Source: Taeniopygia guttata
Lineage: Eukaryota; Chordata; Aves; Passeriformes; Estrildidae
Direction of reading: 5' to 3'
Assembly: GCF_048771995.1 (NCBI RefSeq)
Contig: NC_133026.1
Span: 107,380,001-107,444,000, forward strand
Length of the DNA stretch: 64,000 nt
The translations under genes and the position numbers were made by a program. The notes under the pieces are model-generated. The model was not told the origin of the DNA. It saw nothing but the letters and a program-made list of their open reading frames with translations, and did no database searches. Shown in pieces: positions 22,220-35,786 of this stretch. Each line of letters starts with the position of its first letter. Positions within the stretch are counted from its first letter, which is position 1.

Positions 22220-25200
22220 TTGCCTTAACACATGGTACTGAGATCCTATTGCAATGGACAATTTGAACCAAACATCTGCCCAGCCCTCTTTTATAAAGAA
22301 CATTGTGCCATCTTTGTGTCAAACTTTAGAAATGTTGCCTTACAGGAGTGTTACACCACCATTCCAGCTAATTCCTAAATGTAGTGTGTTTAATACTCTT
22401 GGATAGTGCTTTCACTTTTGAAAGAGGAAATTTTTGGAAGAAACAAGGCAGCTAAGTAGGTCAACAGGAATTATTTATTTCTATTTGCTTTTATAAACAC
22501 CTTACTCTAACATATTGTGGCATCAAATGTGCACACATTCTCAATTTGCAGTTTTTCATACTTGATATATGCTTTGTCTAGACAAATTTCTATACTCCCT
22601 CTTGATGGAAGACAGAGTACTGACACAGTTTAAGTAAATATGTGATATTAGTGGCCATCATTGCTCTTACAACTGGTGAACATGCAAACTGCCTCACTTC
22701 TATGTGTTCTACAGGAAACATAAAAACTTAAAAAAATTTCTTAGATAGAAGAGAAGGAAAGTAACAAAATAAATAAGTTTGGATTCTGAAAAATATATAT
22801 TAGAAAATTTCTTCTTTGCACAGGATGAGTGAAAATTAAAGAGAGAGAGCAAAGAAGCAGTGAATTGGAGAAGCTAAGGTGAAGGGGAGTCCTGAGCCCC
22901 TTTGCTACCATGTGTCCAGGTAAAAGACTGCTTTATTTTCTGAGATGAGGTCAGCTTCATTATTCGTTTGCTCTGAGTCAGAGATCGACAGTAGAAATAC
23001 CGGTGTGCCTGGCAGAAAGGAGTCAAAGGAGCACAAAGCAGCAGGGTGACAAAGTGGTGTACTGGCTCCTGGTCTGAGTTGATGTCACACAGGGCTGCAT
23101 GACAGCATGTAAAAAAGGAAATGCAGGAATTGCAGGGAGCAGGGAACTCTTCAGAGGACTAAGGGTCCAGCGCCTCTGAGCTTTCCTTAAAAGAAATGAA
23201 ACAATGAAGAAAAAGGTACAGTAGCAGATAGCACTGAAAGTTGAAGGATTACTTAACTCCAAAGCTATATCATTAGAAAACGAGTTGAGAGAAAGGAGAA
23301 ATATCAAGGGCTAGAAAAGGAAGGCTGGGGAAGGGGGAGAGTGAAGACAGTTGTGGATGACATCTTGCAGCCTAAGAAGAAACAAAAAAAATATTGTTGC
23401 TTCCCAGTCAGTCACCAGGACAACAGCAGATTGAATTTGGAACTGCCTGTAATAATTTAAAACTGCTTTGTCTTGGTTGGATTATTATGTTGCTTTTCCT
23501 GCTTTTGTTAGATTCATTAGCTTGGCAGAGCTTCAACCAGAAGGGCAAGGTAAGAGAAGAAGAAAGGGGAATTTTTGGAAAAATTAGTACCTACAAAACT
23601 ACGCTAAGAAAATACTGGTGAACTCAGCACTCTTGTTGCTTTGAACACCTTTTGTGCTGTGATCTCTTCCCAGGGTTAAGAGAGGTGCACACAAAGAGAA
23701 GAGACAATGAGATCCTTCGCTGCTGTACGAGGACCTCCTGCTCCCTGTGTCCACTGCTGATCTTAAGCACCTAAAAAGAAAGTTCAAGTTCTGCTGGGAT
23801 CTGGTAGGACCCGACTCCTTGGCCCTGACAGCCCACTGGAAGGAAAATCATGGTGTTTGCACCACTGGAAAACAGGTAGCAGTCCCAGAGCTTGTGGAGG
23901 TGGGCGGTGTTAATGGAGCTGAAGCATGGTCCTGCAGAAGTTGCGTCTGGTACATTTTGAAGGCAGGAAGGATAGGAATAATGGGGTAGCTGCAAACAGC
24001 TGTCTGAAAAGACCAGGTCAAAAAGTAACCTAGTGATGGCATAGAAGAGATGGGCAAACATCAGGCAACATGCTGCACTTAGCCATTCAGCTGTCTGAAG
24101 GATGGAGTGATGGAGACTGGTAATGAGGGAGGGTGCCCTTTCACAGCAGACAAACAGCTGAGTGACTAAAATCCCATTAGTCCATTCCTGCTGTGATAGC
24201 CACACCTGTTAGGGGCAAAGTTGGTAAACTGCACACATGGGCAAATTTCTCACCATATGGTCTAATTTCTTTTGGAGCCAGTGTGTGGTGAAATGCAGAA
24301 GAAACCATCCTACAGCATGCAAATAAAATGCAGTGCAATGGCACTGGTCCTTTTAGGCTTGCTTTTTCAAAAGCCAAAGGTTTTACTAGGAATTGGCTGT
24401 CCTGCAGACTTAAATTTCTGGGTCATGTCAGATGGATATTAAAACTTTCAAGCAACAATATTAAGAGGGTACTAATGATTGTAGGGAAAACTCTTTTACA
24501 GCTCTGAATTTTATCCTAATATCCAACTTTTGAATAACCTAAAAGGGTGGAGATCTGTCTGTTCTGCTCCACCTATAAACCTATCCAGTCTCATGACAAA
24601 ATAGCCACATTCCACTCAAGTATTAAAAAACCCCAAACACCGCTGATTCCTCCATCCTCACGGCATGCCCAAGTTTTATGGCTTCATTAAAGTGACAAAT
24701 GTGAGGAAGAAGCAGTTTGGTATGTGTCATGCTTTGCACATTGTACTGATTTTATTACCTCTAACATTTTAAGGTGTCAGGATAAAAACATCCTATCCCT
24801 ATGCATACAAAGAACTTGTTCAATATGGTGGTTTCTGAACAGTTGGAATCATAAATGTATTTGTGTAAATTATTCAGTATTGTAGCCTGTTTGGGTGGAA
24901 GCATCTATTTATTTGCCTGTATTTTCTTGACTTGTAGCTTTCCCTTCCAAATATATTATGGCAGACCTCCCTTTCCCCCTGAGGCTGGGGTCAGCTTATT
25001 GTGCTGTTTTAGGATTACAGTAAATAAACTTACAGAAAATATAAACAAGAAAAAGAAATGGCAACTTTGAGCCACACATCATTTATCTTTCACTTTTTCT
25101 TTCGTCTACAGCTATTACTTTAGTCCTTTATGAACCCCAAAGACTCCTTACTCTACTGTGGCAAGCACTTTGTGAATTGTTTATTAGCTTGGAAAACTGT

Positions 25201-26395
25201 TTCTGTCTCTCAGGACAGGTGTCAGTAGAAGATATCTGGGGCGAATACTTTGTGAAGAAAGTACCTTTTTGCCTTAGGAATCAATGAACTATTCCAAAAG
25301 ATCCAACGCTCTGAACCATGCTGAACTGAAGACCAGCAAAATGTTACCTTCCATCTCTTCCAGTGACTTTAGTGCTGTCTTCATTATCATCCTCTGTTCT
25401 CCCTTGCCAATTCACTCAGCAGTTTGCCTCCTGTGCTACACACCAGCTGACAGATGTATCCTTTTCATTTCACATACTCTTAAAGCCTTGGGCACTGCTT
25501 TCTGGATATATTTATACAGCTCTGGGACCCAGTTGCTGGAAAAGTAGTTTGTACTGAATATTTGTTACATGTTCTACAAGATCCCACACACTATTACTTT
25601 GCATAGAGAAAAGCAACAACAAAAAAATTGCTGGTGCCTTTGCATTTATTTTGGATGAAACTTAAACAGTGAACCTTGCTGACAGTACAACTCATTCTGA
25701 AAGTATTTCAAAGTTACCCTCCATAGCAGCCTGGCTTACATAACTAAAATTTTTCATATATGCCAAAATTTTCATAGTGCCTTCAGAACCTACCTACCAC
25801 CAAGTCTCTTCATGTCCCACAAGCAAATAGAGTAGGAGAATATCTTCCTCTGCTCGCCACAAGACATTTCTTGTGCCCTTAACTCAAACAGTGGTAGAGG
25901 AAGGACATCTGCAACAAAACACACCACTGACTCTGTCCCACCATGTTAGTCAGGAAGAGCAATCAGTTTTGTGCTAATTCTGCTGTTGTAATTTCTTCCC
26001 CTTATTTTAGTCAACACTGGGCAAAGTGTGGAACTGATATACAAGTCAGTTGGTTTTATGTTGAAATTCTCTCTATGTGCATTTCACTTTCAGCATACCT
26101 TATAGATATGTTAGCTGTCTATTGAATAACCATTTCATGGCTCTGCCAGAGGAAGGTGTCAGAATCTGAAGGTTTTTTTGCCAAGTGTTTTACCACTGTT
26201 TTCTCATTTAGATGGTCTGCTAGAAAAAGCGATAAACACAGAATATTTGAAAAATGCCACAGCAGAAGCCTTAAGGTAAACCAGCTGGCCTTTGCTTCAG
26301 TTTCTAGGGCAGCATTTTAATAAACATTAGTCATGGTGATTATGGAACGTTTTTATCAAGGATACATCATTTCCAGCATTATCCCATTTTTGAGT
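22220..26395. other. Unique DNA, no gene seen
   Basis: The longest open frame here (23,771-24,205, minus, 144 codons) has no domain or signal that I recognise, and overlaps other random frames on both strands. There is no convincing exon with flanking splice sites and no transposon. Confidence 0.55.
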
Positions 26396-26720
26396 CTATA
26401 TTAGCATAATAACTTGCATTATTAGTATAATTTGAGACATTTTAAGGACATGGCTGGAAAATAAGAAGCTCAGGCTGGAAAGCCTCTGATTGCCAATTGC
26501 TTGTCTTGCTTGCCAGGGCCAATTAACATATTTCTTCCATTTTTGCCTTTGTTTGCCTTATCAAAACAGGAATGTGCAGCAGACTTTCAGAATCACTTAG
26601 GCTCCTTGTTCAGGCTTTAGAAGCACATAGCAACACGGAGCACATTCATGCAGATTAAGTGCTCTTTGGAGTATTAGAAACCACTTAATCTGTATAAATA
26701 TGCTTCAGGTTGTTCAGCTT
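26396..26720. promoter_or_regulatory. Candidate conserved non-coding element
   Basis: A smooth, non-repetitive block with paired 'ccaattgc' and 'gccaattaac' cores near 26,491-26,528, several ATTA sites, and a perfect 11-bp inverted repeat at its right end (described separately). Inference from texture only. Confidence 0.25.
26651..26692. repeat. 11-bp perfect inverted repeat with NKX2-like sites
   Basis: The left arm 'cagattaagtg' (26,651-26,661) is the exact reverse complement of the right arm 'cacttaatctg' (26,682-26,692), with a 20-base spacer. Each arm contains TTAAGTG, which fits the TNAAGTG consensus of NKX2-class homeodomain proteins. The arms therefore form a facing pair of such sites, or the stem of a short hairpin. 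Confidence 0.8.
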
Positions 26721-27624
26721 TTACAACACCTTGAGAAGGAACTGCAGTGGTTCAGAAAAGTGTGTGATGCATTATTTAAAAGAAGATATATAGTCCATGA
26801 TAAGTTTATCTTTCAAGTGACTATTGTCAGAATCATACTTTATATTTTTATATTTTGGACTTCACTGCACTGTGTTAATGTAAGTGACAAAGGGATTTTC
26901 CTATTATATACTCAATTACTCTCAAAATTCTGGTTTTATCACTGTTGATTTAGAAGATAAACATGAGAGATGTATAAGTACTGACTAATTTTACTTTACA
27001 AATTTGTGCAGCAGGAAAAATTTACATTTTTAAACAGAAAAAGGTAAACAGTATTTATTTTCTCACTGAGTTGATATGTTATTCCATGCATAAAATACCT
27101 TTTTAGCTTCCATTGACTCTAATTTTCATTTGCAGTAGAGCTGAAAAGAATGAGGTATGAGACAGGACTAAGAACATCATATTGTGATGTTAGATATTTT
27201 GCTTTTGGGGTTTACAGTGTCATTTAGTCTAATAACTCTTCATAGTACAGTTTAATTATTGCCGAAAATAGAAAGCATGGTTGCATTGTGCAGCTTTCCC
27301 AGAGGATGTCTTATGTGTCCTGAGATAAATTTAAGCTCTATATTTTAACATATGTGCAACTGTAACTGTGTCGCATTCTGAAATCCTTTGTTAGACAAAT
27401 GATTGCAGCAGCCATTAATAATTGGAAAGTAACATGGACAAGACAGTGTTCATCTTAAAACACTGACTCCAAAGAAGTAAATAAGACTTTTCCAGACTGG
27501 ATACCCTCATGAAGAATTCAATATATTGAATTCCATTTTTTTTTTTGTGAAAACGCGGGACTTTTAGCATCGATAGATATCTATTATAGGAAAAAAGCCT
27601 ACACTCTTCTCAAAGGATGATGTA
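26721..27624. other. Unique AT-rich DNA, no gene seen
   Basis: No gene recognised. A T11 run lies near 27,536. The plus-strand frame at 26,700-26,948 (82 codons) has a hydrophobic stretch but no family match. Confidence 0.55.
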
Positions 27625-27666
27625 GTAACTGCCTCTCTTCCCTACTTGTAACTGCCTCTCTTCCCT
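27625..27666 (+). repeat. 19-bp exact direct repeat
   Basis: 'gtaactgcctctcttccct' occurs at 27,625-27,643 and again at 27,648-27,666 with a 4-base gap, followed by more CTCTTCC-type pyrimidine sequence to about 27,680. A local tandem duplication with no known function. Confidence 0.9.
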
Positions 27667-28879
27667 CTCTTCCCCCTCTCGGGAAGAGAATTAGTGGGCA
27701 ACATCCTTCCCAGCTGTGGCAAATAAATGCCAGCTGCTGGAGGCCACTGCCAAGTGTTCTACCCTTCACCAGAGAGCTTCTTCATTTGCTGAGGAGGCAC
27801 CACTGCAAGTCAATGCACCCAAGTTCATCACTCCTGGAGATTATACTAGATGGGCCATAATATCCACATGGTTTATATTCAGGTCCCAGAGGAACACTTC
27901 CCTTGGCAATATGATCTTAACCTCAGTGTAGCTGTAAGAGCAGCTGCCAGGGCTGATGTTTCTGGCCCTGATACCTGCACGGAGATGGGGGGAGCAGGGG
28001 AATTCTTATTTGCAGGCTGAAGACTCCTTTGAAAGATGTTTAGTAACACAAATGGGACTTGAAAAGGGCAGAAGAAGGCCTGGTTTTGGAGACAGAGTTG
28101 AATTTTAACCTTCCTCTTCTCCTTTTACATAAAATAACCAAGGACATGACTTTAGCTGTGAAAGAAACTGTTGTGGGTCTGCTCTGGTCATTTCATTGTC
28201 CCTGTAAAGAAGTTTTTTGTTTTAAAGATATTTGCAATTTTTTTTTTCTTTTGGTAAGAATTCCAAATATTCTCTTTCGTAAAAATAAATCTAAAGAAAC
28301 TATAAAGAAGCTTTGGAAATTCTAATATTTTGCTGTGATATTAGTCTCCAGCTGCAGTAAACTAAACTGGGTGAAAAAGGCTTCTCAAATTCAAAATGGA
28401 TTAGAAAAATGCAATTAATAAATTAAATCAATTGGATTCAAAAAGAAGACATTTAATTAAGGAAAATGTCCTAATTTTAATCAAATTTAAGGTGCAGGTT
28501 GCATTGTTTTTGAAGCACACAAAAATACCAAGAATTTTTCCACTGTAAGTTTGGAATTAATTCCCTGGGTTATATCCAGTGCAAACACTGAAATGTTATA
28601 TGACCTCTATTGCACAGAGGTCCTTTGCCAAAAGCTCATTGCAGTAATGGGCTTTAATATTTTTTGCATTGGATTTTACTCTACTGTTAGTTTTATCATT
28701 CTTGATCTCAGCAAATGTGCTTTATTGTCTGGATCATTTAATTTTGTTAGGCAAACGTGCTTCATTTTTTAATGACAAAATGTTAGCATACTCTTCAATA
28801 ATAACTGTTTTTCCTTTCAGAGCTACTCATGCATAAAGTCTAATCTTTTGTAGTTGAAGGAAGATGTTCTTTAAGAACT
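27667..28879. other. Unique DNA, no gene seen
   Basis: No gene or transposon recognised. The open frames (71-88 codons, plus) show no domain. Confidence 0.55.
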
Positions 28880-29300
28880 GATTTAGGGTCTGCCTTTGTT
28901 TTACTAATTTTTAATTACATGCAGTCAGACCCAATTAATCTGAATTAGCATGCAAAGCCCCTTTTTAGAACTAAATAAAATCAGATTAACAAGTAAAGGA
29001 TACATACAAGGATGTGTTCTAAGGTTGGTTAAAAGTTAAATCCTTCTTATTCTTAAACATACAGACATTTCTGTCTGCACCATTTATGTATTCTAATTGG
29101 GTACACAGTTTTGCTGTGTAACAGAGCTTTAATTCCTTTTGACTTTTGAGCAAAGCATCTAGGCATCATAATAATATTATGCAAGGAAATGCCTTTGCAG
29201 GGTTTTATAACTGGAACTGGACTTAACAATATCAGTTCAGCCAATGCCCTTATGGATACAAGTGCATTTAAAGAGATGGCATGATGTTGCAATTTCAGAA
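28880..29300. promoter_or_regulatory. Candidate conserved non-coding element (POU/homeodomain motifs)
   Basis: Dense homeodomain-type sites: 'ccaattaatctgaattagc', then ATTAGCATGCAAAG at 28,944-28,957, whose ATGCAAAG differs by one base from the POU octamer ATGCAAAT. An inverted repeat 'cagacatttctgtctg' lies near 29,062, followed by low-repeat sequence with several ATTA/TTAA cores. Unsupported by alignment; inference. Confidence 0.25.
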
Positions 29301-29626
29301 GTCATGTAAGTTTTTTAAAGAGTACCTAATGCAACCTGGTAAGAACTAAGAGCAGCTGCTATTAGGGTGAAGACCCTACCTTTCCTCCAAGCTTTCTTCT
29401 GCTCTTGCTCCTGGTTACCCACTTTGTACTGGCTTTGGTGATGGATCTCAACACAGCACCTCAACAAAATAAAATGGCAGAGCACAACCTGGGAAAAAAA
29501 GTGTATATGGAATTTTTTATTTGTAAAGCAAACTGAAGAAATTTTCCTAGGGATCAGCCAATCACTGAATCTAGTGAGATGGATGGGAGAGGGTAAATAG
29601 CTAGTGAAGCAACATGAAGGGGAATA

Positions 29627-29655
29627 GAAGGAAGGAAGGAAGGAAGGAAGGAAGA
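29627..29655 (+). repeat. (GAAG)n tetranucleotide microsatellite
   Basis: About seven GAAG units, followed by A8. The Pro/Ser/Phe-rich minus-strand frame across it is a shadow. Confidence 0.9.
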
Positions 29656-30269
29656 AAAAAAAGATAGAGCAAAATCTGTCTTTCAGGCATTGGGGACCAT
29701 TTTTCACTTCAGTCACAGTGTGGGACTGTTCTCTAAGGAGGCCAAAGTCTTCAGCTCAGCTGTGCTTGAACACCCTGTTTACCTCGCCGAGCAGTGTCAG
29801 TAAATTCAGCTGGATTTAAGTATCCGCTTTAAGCACAGGTAGATTTGACCATCCATTGTGGGCATCCAATTAAAATGTTTTCTGGCTGTGGTTCACACAC
29901 ATGCCCCTGCCTTGTTGAAAGCATACAACTCTCCTGGTGTGTCGTTAATAGGAGCAAACCTGCTCTTCTCTGGGCAGAGGCCACAGGTATGCAGAAACCT
30001 CCTTGGAGACTATTGCCTTTTTAAATTGCTTGCAGACTATTATACCACTACTAAACATTACTTCTAGTTGTAAAGAACTACACAGTATAGTAACTCTACA
30101 TCTCATCTCTATGTTTCTAAGCCAAAACATGGCAAATTGCACTGTTAGCATTTTGATGGGGAAAAAATATTAAAAAGCTTTTCAAACACAATGGAAAAGG
30201 TTACTGTATCAGGATGTTGGTTATTTTAATTTGAAATGATAAATGTGCATCTAGTAGAGGACAAAAAAG
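29656..30269. other. Unique DNA, no gene seen
   Basis: No gene, repeat or transposon recognised. Confidence 0.55.
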
Positions 30270-30800
30270 CCTTTATACTTGAGTAACCCGTGCCCTATTT
30301 ATATGACATTTTGCCATGATCTATTTCCGTACTGTGTACAATAAAATACAAATGACTCAAATTCATCAAGAGGGGATTAATTGGCTTATAATAGGGGATC
30401 TGGCTACTATACTGGCAAGCCGCCAAAAGGAAAGATGAAACAAGTTTGTGGAGAAGGGGGCATAAAATGCATGAGCGCAAAAAGCCAGCAACTATAGGAA
30501 TAAGTTTATATGCAAGCTAAGTCCAACTATGTGACCTGGCTTATATCAAAGAACAGTAGTGACATTATGAGATTCCCAACATGGAATTATTTCTATGAGT
30601 CATTCATATATTTAATTTTATTTAGGCTGAAACTGAATTGCTTGAGCAGACAAGTGGAGTTTTGATATGGCTGTTTGGAAGCTGTAGAAACCCAGATGAG
30701 CAGAAACCATAACCGTGCTAGCATGCTGATCACATCTTTTCAAGCTGAGAGGCCAAACACTGCAAATCCTTAGCTCTCTGATTAGACATTTTGTTTAGCT
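30270..30800. promoter_or_regulatory. Candidate conserved non-coding element
   Basis: A low-repeat, motif-rich block: a MEF2-like CTATTTATAT at about 30,295 (one base off YTAWWWWTAR), 'gggattaattggcttataatagggg', 'gcataaaatgcatgagcgc', and several retained CpGs ('cccgtg', 'ttccgt', 'gccgcc', 'agcgc'). No open reading frame of note. The texture resembles deeply conserved non-coding DNA, but that is inference. Confidence 0.3.
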
Positions 30801-33800
30801 GGGGCCTAAGTCAGGAAAACTCATTACTCTTTTCTTCTTTTTTTTACTTTTCTATTTTCCTATTTTTTAAAGACTAAATTCTGCATTCATTTCTCGTTCT
30901 ACTGTAGATTTTCAACAATGATCACATTATTGGTCAAATTCAGACCCCCTTTCCCATCCCCCATCTGGAAAGAACAAACAGTTTCTTACAGTTTCTTAAA
31001 AATATGCTGTTGCACTTATGAACTTTAGCTGTCAGGCACTTAGATGCAATGTTTTTCAGGGGGGAATACAATTCTGTCCATTTCAGTGCTATTCCGCTTA
31101 CCCTTAATTCTCCTCCTTCATTCTGGATAAATAAAAAGATTAATTCCCACACATTCTTGAAGCTCTGCTTGGCTCTAAATTAGATCAAGTTGGGAGTTTT
31201 GCTCATTACAGCTCTTCTTCCCTGCTGGCAGAGAGATTCTTCTATTTGTCACTTGTATTCTTCCTGTCCTCCTGTCCTTACAATTCGATTGTAAAACCCA
31301 CATGACCATCACTCAACCAAAGAACAGACTTTCAGGGCTTTCGAACATGTTTCTTTCTGTAAAAAGTGTACAAATAAACAGACATTACTCCCAGACAAAC
31401 CCTTACACCGCTAATAAAGTTTTAGATGCACAGAAAATAATGCAGTTGAAAATACAGCGGAGCACAAAATTTAAATGCTGCTTATCTCATTAGAATGGCA
31501 TTTCAGCATTTCAGAGTGCCAGCGTGTCGCTTCTGTTCTGTGGGCTCTCCCCTTCAAGAAGAATTACTGTCTCTCTTTAGGCAGTCATATTCCACGACAA
31601 CAGTTCCCACCATGTTTTTAATGCATATGTATATATATCTCAGGCGTAGAAAAAGCTATACATAGGATGAATCATCTGTTTCATAAACTCAACTGTGCTG
31701 TTGTCAGAACCTATAAAAATAATGTGACAGGCAGGCCTCAGCAGAGTGTCTATCCACCAGCTATTGTGAAGACAATCAACTACCTTCAATCTTCATCATC
31801 TTGGCTAGAAACCTGCCCCTGGAAGCCCGGGAGAATACAGACACGCAGGAAGCCAAAAGTTTGACAGATCTGATTTTTCAATAACAGGAATATGTGTTCC
31901 CTAGCAGAGGGTTTTGAAAACACCTTGTCAGTCCCACCTTCCTGTTTATACTGAAAGAGCTCCAGGCTGAGCAATTTTGTTGATTACAGCACCAGTGTGA
32001 CTGGCCAATATGATACCATCTAGAAGCACCTCTGCTTTATAAACCTTGCAACCTTTTTAAGAGCATGCTGAAAGTTCATGCAGACTCGTGAGGTATGGTA
32101 TGCTCCTGAACATGAGCACACACACAGGAGTCTCTTTCCTGCTTGTCATTCTAGATGGCCCCTGACAAGCACCACTGAAAAGATTTTTCAATAGTTGAAT
32201 ATGTTCATATTATACTCAGTAAAGTCAGGTTGAGATTGGTAATGCTTGCTTTTTTCTCACAAAGCCAAATAGCAAAGTAGAGTGGCAAAAGATGGCAGTA
32301 GGTTCTGGTCTTCTTTCACCAGAAAAAAAAAAATTAAAAATTCAACACTCTTCAATCCTAATGCACAGGATTTTTTTCTTAGAAAGGTGCTTAAATACCA
32401 GGAGTGGTCAACACAAAGTGACCAAATCACACAACAAACTGGCTAAAAAACTTTTATTTCTGTGGACAAGGAGCCAAGAAAATTAGCAATATTATCCCCC
32501 CCCATAATCTCTAAACGATTTGAGTGGCCAATGTGGACATGGGGATTTTGATTATCACTAGATCAGTAAGACTGATATTAATTTTATCATCATCCAAATG
32601 GGTAAGAACAATAGTAAAATAACTGCCAAAACAATTTTGGAAATTCATACAAAGCCTGTTTTAAAATTACAAAAAAGCAAAAATAATGTTGAATTCAGCT
32701 ATCAGAAAGTAAGACTGATGTCTGCTATGCAATTATGTGAAATTCTATGTGATTTTGTTTGATGAGGTTTATGAGTATGTGCTTCTTAATAAATCCTTCT
32801 ATATTTGCACAGTTGAGCTGAATTCCATGGAAGAAACTTGGATTTAGAGGAAATTAGTAGGTTCTTATACTGAAAAGCATTTATGAATGAGAACAAGAAA
32901 TTGTATACATCTTTCTCTTTTAATTGAACTATTATGTTCCTTAAGGACGTTTAACAACAATTTGATACATGCTTGACCTTGAGCACTTATTTGGGGTTCT
33001 CTTTAATGATATGCAATTTGTCATTTGATCTAGAGCATAGGCTTAAGCCTCTTCAAAAGTGAAGATAAATTTCCATAATGCAGATTTATCTGAAATTCAG
33101 ATAAGACATAGACAGGTGAAATGTTATATTATGTTGATATAGTGTACATGGCTTTTTCTTCAAAGTTTTCACCTGTCAACCCCTACATCCTGGTTACCAT
33201 ATTCAGAGACACTGAAAAATTCAGAAAAGAATAATTTTCTTTTCCTAAATTTCAGTAACCTCAATTCTGCCTAAATATGAGACACAAAGCTGTCTGAAAG
33301 AGAATTAATTTTTAATTTAAATTAACATGGAATTGTAATCAATATTTGGCTAGTACAGAGGCATTTTTGAAAGTGAAAAATGTGTATTTAATAATAATAC
33401 TTGTGAAGGTAGAGAGCATGTAAAGGGTGACTGTCTGGTGAGATGAACTCAGCCACATTTCTGTTTCCCTTGTTCAGCACTGGAAGTCCCCTTGCTTCTT
33501 TGAGAAACAGCTTGAACAAAACACTAATGAATATACATAGACGATGAAATAAATCCTGTGCTGGCAGAGGTACAGATTTTATGACCTAATAGGTCTTTTC
33601 TCTCTCCAAAGGCTATAATTCTCTAAAAAATGAATCCCTTTCCATAGAAATGTGGGTATCTACAGCACAAAACAATATTATTTTACAGAGTGATGTGACT
33701 TGGTTATACTATGTGGAGATCACCTGCACTTTGAGAAAGGTAGAAAATTAAGAGATAAGCAATCTGTTAACAATAAAGGCCCCAGGAGTGTAAATGACTT

Positions 33801-35786
33801 CTTTTTTTAACTACCTTAAACAATTACCCCATTTCTAGGCAACCCAGCCTGCTGCCTGAATAGTTTTGTGTTTTCCATAATCCCACTAAAGTCTTACAGA
33901 GTCTTGCTGAATTTAATTTCTTCAGTTTTCTACTTGTATCCTTGTACTTTCTCAAAGCAGCCATTAATCTAGTGATGTTGAATTATAGAGAACCTTTTGA
34001 TTATAGTGCTACAAAACACAAGGAACCTTCAATTGAGGCTTCTACAGTAGTCAAACCAGCCTCATCTACTTCTTTATGTGGAATTACAGAAACCATGTGA
34101 CATGGCACACATTCCTCACCACTTTGGCAATCCAAAACATTGTTTAAAAAAGAAGGTACTCTGGCACTGCACATAATTCCCAGAAATACAAAGAAGAAAA
34201 TTTCAGAAGAGTATGACTCAACAAACGGACTTAAAAGAAAGATCTGCTTTCATTTCCTGCTGGAATCAGTAACAAAATAAATTTAGGGCTCCCCCCCCAC
34301 CCCCCGCTTCCTGCATCCTTCTTATTTTTTGACCAGCATTAAAATCAACTCTTTCCAATACGGGCCAAACTCTGCTGTTGTTCATTTGGTACAGCTTTCC
34401 TTTGTGCTCTAGGCTAGACTATGCAATTAATTTTTACCAAGTGTCTGCTGTGTAATTTTACTGAAGATCACTAATTTTTACTGAATTCCTCTGGATAATT
34501 TTATTCAGGTCTGCTCAGCAGGAAGCTGCTCTGGGTTCTGCTCTGATGGTCTAGCCAAATGCTGGATGGATGCTGCCCTCATATCTGGAACAGGAGCAGC
34601 GCACTGCAAGGGCTTCTGAAAAGAGCAGGGCATGTTACAGATACAGTGGCAGGATGTGCCTGCAATCTGGGTGAGGTCTGCTTAAAAATGCTTTTATTCC
34701 TAATCCATCTGGAATCTCTTGTTTGAGCTGATGCAGTGTGCATTTTATTAATCTGATGTTTTCTTATCCCACATCGGTGTAATTCCACAAACTTTCAGAA
34801 TTTTTTTTTGTTTCATAATATTGTTAAGAGGGAAGAAACATATCCTTTACTCAAGAGTTTTTTCTCAAACTTAGAGCTCACTGTCGGCCACTTGTGACAG
34901 TTTATCTGACAACCTCTTTTTGATGTGATGCTTATATTATTTGTGAATGCATTTTGTCCTCCTTTTCCATAACAGGTTAAACTGTAGATATTTCAGTGCC
35001 TTGACTTAATGAGGTCTTTCCTAACCTAGTAAGCATAGCTTTCTACTTTCTATGTATGAAATAAAAAGTGAACAGATAAAAAGAGATTTTCTTCTTCCTT
35101 TTCATGTGAATAACATTTTAATAAAATTGTTGGTAAATTGTATATGTGTGTGGAGAATAAAGACAATGGAGTCACGTATCTAAAAGTCATTTTGAAATCC
35201 AGAGGGGCTGGAAGTACTTCAGGGAGGGAAGATCAATTCTTCCTAAAGTCTGAAAACTTAATAAAAGATTTCAATTGTCCATCTACTTCAATTGTAACAT
35301 CTACTTTTGCTTCAAACCATTGCTTGACATATTCATGTGTGTATTTTCCATATGCTCCCTTGAATGAACTGAGGAACCAGATGATGAAGGCTTTGCTTCT
35401 GAAAGCACAAATTCCTTTTTGAAAATCAGGAGAAATTGTTTCAAAACTCCAACTACATAACTTAGGAGGTATAACCCTAGTGCTATGGATACCAGAAATC
35501 TCAGCATGGGAAGGTTTTCCTCTTGTCCCCTTGATATTTTACAGATTCTGCAATCAATGCTGTCTTCCATCTGTAATAAGGAGTCGAGAAGAAGAAGAAA
35601 CTTCTGTCATTTACATACCAGCTGAATCCACAAAGCCATTTAAACACTTATTTCTCATTGATTTTTATTGAGCAATGGCTCCTAAATGCTTTTGTGGCTC
35701 TAGCAAGTAATATTTTCATTTCTTTATTGAGAAAAAGGTAATTTTATGGTCAAATTCCTTCAAAAACCAAGAATATTTGTGCCCCC
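30801..35786. other. Unique AT-rich DNA, no gene seen
   Basis: No gene or transposon recognised. The region 31,440-31,660 is smooth and may be conserved. A C-rich run 'ccccccccacccccc' lies near 34,291. Open frames (60-94 codons) on both strands, including overlapping ones at 35,138-35,671, have no domains. Confidence 0.55.

Noticed and set aside
23771-24205. 144-codon minus frame
   Set aside because: Cys/Ser/Leu-rich without a signal peptide, domain or family; overlapping frames on the other strand look equally plausible.
29315-29716. 133-codon minus frame with a Phe/Ser/Pro run
   Set aside because: Crosses the (GAAG)n array, which creates the run.
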